A DNA stretch of 6,933 nucleotides from Treponema sp. Lineage in GTDB: Bacteria > Spirochaetota > Spirochaetia > Treponematales > Breznakiellaceae. Position 1 is the first letter of the stretch. The number at the start of each line of letters is the position of its first letter. The translations under genes were made by a program, and so were the position numbers. The stretch spans positions 1 to 6,933 of the forward strand of contig JAIWNU010000199.1 in assembly GCA_020216655.1 (NCBI GenBank). The letters run 5' to 3'. Of the stretch, positions 4,801 to 6,933 are shown in pieces. The notes below the pieces were generated by a model. That model was not told where the DNA came from and searched no databases. It saw only the letters and a program-made list of their open reading frames with translations.

Positions 4801-6729
4801 TTATTTGGTTTTCACCACCAAAACTGTCTGATCATCATGTTGTTTAGTATCACCCATAAAGGATTTAATATCCACCTTGATTTTCTGCGCTATTTCTACC
4901 GCAGAAAGATCATGGAATTTATGCAGCAGGGTTGTCAAGCTTTTTATACCATACTGCTTCCCCTTTCCATTTATAGCTTCAATGACACCGTCAGTATAGA
5001 AGATTAAAACATCCTCTGGTGCAATAGTAAAGTGGGTGCTTTTGAATTCGGTGTTTTTCTCTACACCTATTGGTACACTCTCTGCATCTATCGCATCTAC
5101 GAGCCCTAAGTTATTGCGCCAAATGAGCAAGGGGCGATGTCCCGCATTTGCATATTCGCAGGATCCTGTGAGGGGATTTACACATAAGATTTGCAGTGTG
5201 GCGAAGTGATCAATATCAATTTTTCCAGTAATTCCCCGGTTTATCCAAGAAAGGATCGTGGCAGTGTTTTTATTGGTATTGGTGATGAGGTGCAGAATAG
5301 CTCTGATCATGACCATTATAAGGCTTGCTTGAATTCCTTTGCCTGCCACATCTCCAATGACTATATAGATACGTTCCTTGCTCACCGGAATTACATCGTA
5401 ATAATCGCTATATACCCCCCAAGCGCTTTCAGAAAAGGTTCCAAAAGTAAGATTGGGTAATTTAGGCAGCTTTTTGGGCCGGAGGGCTTTCTGAATGTCC
5501 TCAGCAATGCTTGCAGCCCTATCAATGTCTGATCGTTCTGACACATCCTGGAAAGAATAAATGGTGTTGATAATAACCGAAGCAAAACCCGCCAGAAGTG
5601 TAGCCTTGTCGAAATCCTTATCTGTAAAGACAGGCGAAGACTTTTTGCGTGTCAGGATGGCAACACCAATGATGCGTTCTTCTATAAGAAAGGGAACTCC
5701 AATAAGGCTCCCAATAGGAAAAGAGGGGTGAATGACAATTCGAGAGTCTTTGTCGGGATCTGTAATAAATTGAGCTTTACCAGTTTTAGCAATTTCTCCG
5801 ATAAGTCCCTGTCCCAGCGGTATTTTAAGATGGGACAACCAGTTTCTAAAGCCCTCTTCGTTTCTCGGAATAGATTCTGGGATTTCCATGATTGGCGGAA
5901 ATACACCATGTATAGCATAGGCGGTAACCTGGTCTTCAAAATCGTCAACCAAAAGCGTGAGGACCCCATCCGATTCGGTTCCCTCCGCAATAGTTTTAGC
6001 CACATATTGCATGAGTTTAGGCAAATCACCGCCGGATCTAAGGGCATCGGAAGAGTTGAGTACAAAATTATACAGCGTATCTACATTGTCAGATAGTCTG
6101 TCCCGGTCTTGGATCAGCAGTTCAACCTCTTGGTTGCTGTACTGCAAAAGCAGCCATATAAAACCAAGATACTGGAGTGGATATACAGCAATATGCAGTA
6201 TTGGATATACAAAGGGACCTGCTAGAGAAACCGCAGGAGGAAGCACGATCAATATCGAAATAAGCACGGACCGGATCTGGTAAAATCGCTGCATTTTTTG
6301 GTTTTGTTCTGTCTTATTGTTTACCAGATATAATCCAGCTCCGGCAGAAACAATTGCAGTAAGGGACAGAACAGGAACAGTTGAGGGTATAATTGCAAGC
6401 AAGTGAAGCACCCCAAGGGTAATAGCCACGGAAATAGCGATAAGTCCATAGACAAAAACTAATTTCCGATGAGAATTGCCCAAAAATACAAGTGCTATAA
6501 AAGCGGGTATGATAATATCGGTTGCAAGAAACAGTTCATGGGCACCTACGAGGCCCCCAATGCTGTCCCGGATGATCAAAAATATAGTACCCCAAAAAGC
6601 CCAGTTTACGATGTTATCCGTATCATGGTGGGCTATATATCGCAACAAGATAACCAGGGATATTTCAAGAAATAACTTGGCTGGCAAGGCTGTAGAAAGT
6701 AGCTGATGAAAAACCTCTGAAAGCATCAT
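4801..6729 (-). CDS. Membrane-anchored GAF-PP2C (SpoIIE/RsbU-type) serine phosphatase
   Basis: A 642-residue signal-receiving phosphatase predicted to dephosphorylate the STAS protein encoded next to it. Residues 1-196 contain about six to seven hydrophobic segments (roughly 18-30, 44-60, 67-84, 90-113, 117-135, 153-175, 177-196). A charged, probably helical linker (197-232) leads to a GAF-like domain at about 235-395 (PLGQGLIGEIAKTGKAQF, GSLIGVPFLIEERIIGVAIL). The PP2C/SpoIIE domain spans about 400-642. Metal-binding aspartates are all present: D442 and D445 in SDYYD, D460 in GDVAGKG, D580 in YTDG, and D632-D633 in HDDQT. The glycine pair usually before the first aspartate (GGDxYD) is replaced by Tyr-Ser. 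Two adjacent ATGs exist; CAGGG lies five bases before the first (6729) and eight before the second (6726), so the second may be the true start, which changes only one residue. It is the first gene of the operon. Confidence 0.93.
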   Translation of the reverse strand: MMLSEVFHQLLSTALPAKLFLEISLVILLRYIAHHDTDNIVNWAFWGTIFLIIRDSIGGLVGAHELFLATDIIIPAFIALVFLGNSHRKLVFVYGLIAISVAITLGVLHLLAIIPSTVPVLSLTAIVSAGAGLYLVNNKTEQNQKMQRFYQIRSVLISILIVLPPAVSLAGPFVYPILHIAVYPLQYLGFIWLLLQYSNQEVELLIQDRDRLSDNVDTLYNFVLNSSDALRSGGDLPKLMQYVAKTIAEGTESDGVLTLLVDDFEDQVTAYAIHGVFPPIMEIPESIPRNEEGFRNWLSHLKIPLGQGLIGEIAKTGKAQFITDPDKDSRIVIHPSFPIGSLIGVPFLIEERIIGVAILTRKKSSPVFTDKDFDKATLLAGFASVIINTIYSFQDVSERSDIDRAASIAEDIQKALRPKKLPKLPNLTFGTFSESAWGVYSDYYDVIPVSKERIYIVIGDVAGKGIQASLIMVMIRAILHLITNTNKNTATILSWINRGITGKIDIDHFATLQILCVNPLTGSCEYANAGHRPLLIWRNNLGLVDAIDAESVPIGVEKNTEFKSTHFTIAPEDVLIFYTDGVIEAINGKGKQYGIKSLTTLLHKFHDLSAVEIAQKIKVDIKSFMGDTKQHDDQTVLVVKTK

Positions 6730-6734
6730 TAATA

Positions 6735-6739
6735 CCCTG
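6735..6739 (-). promoter_or_regulatory. Weak ribosome binding site of the phosphatase gene
   Basis: The minus strand reads CAGGG. Spacing is five bases to the ATG at 6729 and eight to the ATG at 6726, which slightly favours the second. It is weaker than the RBSs of the two downstream genes, so the phosphatase may be made in smaller amounts than its STAS and ATPase partners. Confidence 0.55.
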
Positions 6740-6780
6740 ATTAGTTCAAAATAAAAAAATATTATTAAAAATCTCCAAAA

Positions 6781-6799
6781 TACACCTTATTAAAGTGTA
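6781..6799. promoter_or_regulatory. 19-bp near-perfect palindrome, candidate operator
   Basis: TACACCTTATTAAAGTGTA is symmetric about T6790 with a single mismatched pair (C6786/A6794). It covers the whole -10 hexamer of the operon promoter (6794-6799) and the expected transcription start near 6787. A dimeric repressor bound here would occlude RNA polymerase. I cannot match it to a known operator. The outer ACAC/GTGT arms recall NrdR boxes, but the spacing differs by one base and the centre is different. Confidence 0.6.
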
Positions 6800-6822
6800 C
6801 CATTGAAGCAATAAGTCGTCAA
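6794..6822 (-). promoter_or_regulatory. Sigma70-type promoter of the partner-switching operon
   Basis: On the minus strand TTGACG (6817-6822, 5 of 6 against consensus) is followed after exactly 17 bp by TACACT (6794-6799, 4 of 6). Transcription would start near 6787, giving an AT-rich leader of about 58 bases before the phosphatase ATG. The operon therefore appears to be served by the housekeeping sigma factor, apparently under control of the overlapping palindrome. Confidence 0.7.
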
Positions 6823-6933
6823 GCAAAAGAAAAATCCGCTTTTGGTGTGTAAACAGACATGGTACCCCCCTGGGCCTACCCCGATCCAACGGATAGGGAT
6901 AGAATAGGATAAATAAACAACTCTTCAACAGGA
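6823..6933. other. Upstream intergenic stretch without a recognisable gene
   Basis: This is the right edge of the window, upstream of the operon promoter. No convincing coding region is seen on either strand. It contains a GC-richer patch (about 6861-6898) with an imperfect hairpin, CCCGATCC / GGATAGGG (6880-6887 and 6891-6898), which has one mismatch and a three-base loop. Neither strand has a T-run after the hairpin, so it is not a standard terminator. A neighbouring gene may begin or end just beyond the window. Confidence 0.4.

Noticed and set aside
5682..6065. 127-residue minus-strand frame and the overlapping plus-strand frames at 5728-6096 and 5957-6283
   Set aside because: All are alternative frames of the GAF/linker region of the phosphatase gene, which has clear domain structure across this stretch.
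6781..6799. Palindrome as an NrdR box
   Set aside because: The ACAC/GTGT arms match, but NrdR boxes span 16 bp with a different AT centre and normally occur as tandem pairs upstream of ribonucleotide reductase genes; here there is one 17-bp-spaced copy before an unrelated operon.
6746..6928. 60-residue minus-strand frame beginning with TTG
   Set aside because: It runs through the operon promoter, the palindrome and the AT-rich leader, has no Shine-Dalgarno before its TTG, and its composition is driven by the AT-rich DNA.

Overview
The window looks like a chromosomal segment of a spirochaete, most likely a Treponema-like member of the Spirochaetales. The evidence is a putative lipoprotein with a loose, spirochaete-style lipobox, a PilZ protein with an unusual architecture, and a phosphatase/STAS/ATPase partner-switching operon. 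This assignment comes from protein character and moderate GC content, not from a marker gene, so the genus is uncertain. Every gene looks intact except the one cut by the left edge. There are no insertion sequences, tRNAs, rRNAs or CRISPR arrays, and no sign of recent transfer.

Layout. Positions 1-1809 (minus) hold most of a short, Aquifex-type aconitate hydratase, with its C-terminus beyond the left edge. A compact divergent intergenic region (1810-1912) carries the aconitase promoter and RBS, a 14-bp inverted repeat between its -35 and -10, and a promoter-like pair overlapping the start of the next gene. On the plus strand, 1913-2554 encodes a putative lipoprotein. It is followed 20 bases later by a 410-residue protein (2575-3807) that appears to be a PilZ (c-di-GMP receptor) domain split by a GAF-like insertion behind a YcgR-like N-terminal domain. 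A hairpin with a T-run at 3806-3842 separates this pair from a convergent minus-strand operon.

The minus-strand operon (6729 down to 3867) encodes, in order, a multi-pass membrane protein with a GAF domain and a PP2C/SpoIIE phosphatase domain, a STAS-domain anti-sigma-factor antagonist, and an RsbW/SpoIIAB-like GHKL ATPase. This is a complete partner-switching module. By the family model, the ATPase phosphorylates the STAS protein on a serine, the membrane phosphatase reverses this on receiving a signal, and the free STAS protein sequesters the ATPase. No sigma factor or other output target is encoded nearby. The operon has a good sigma70-type promoter (TTGACG, 17 bp, TACACT), and a 19-bp near-perfect palindrome overlaps its -10, which suggests a dedicated repressor.

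The points most worth a second look are the split PilZ/GAF protein, the orphan partner-switching module with an atypical ATPase G2 box, the palindromic operator, and a possible leaderless start for the lipoprotein gene. All functional claims are family-level inferences from reading the sequence; no searches were run.
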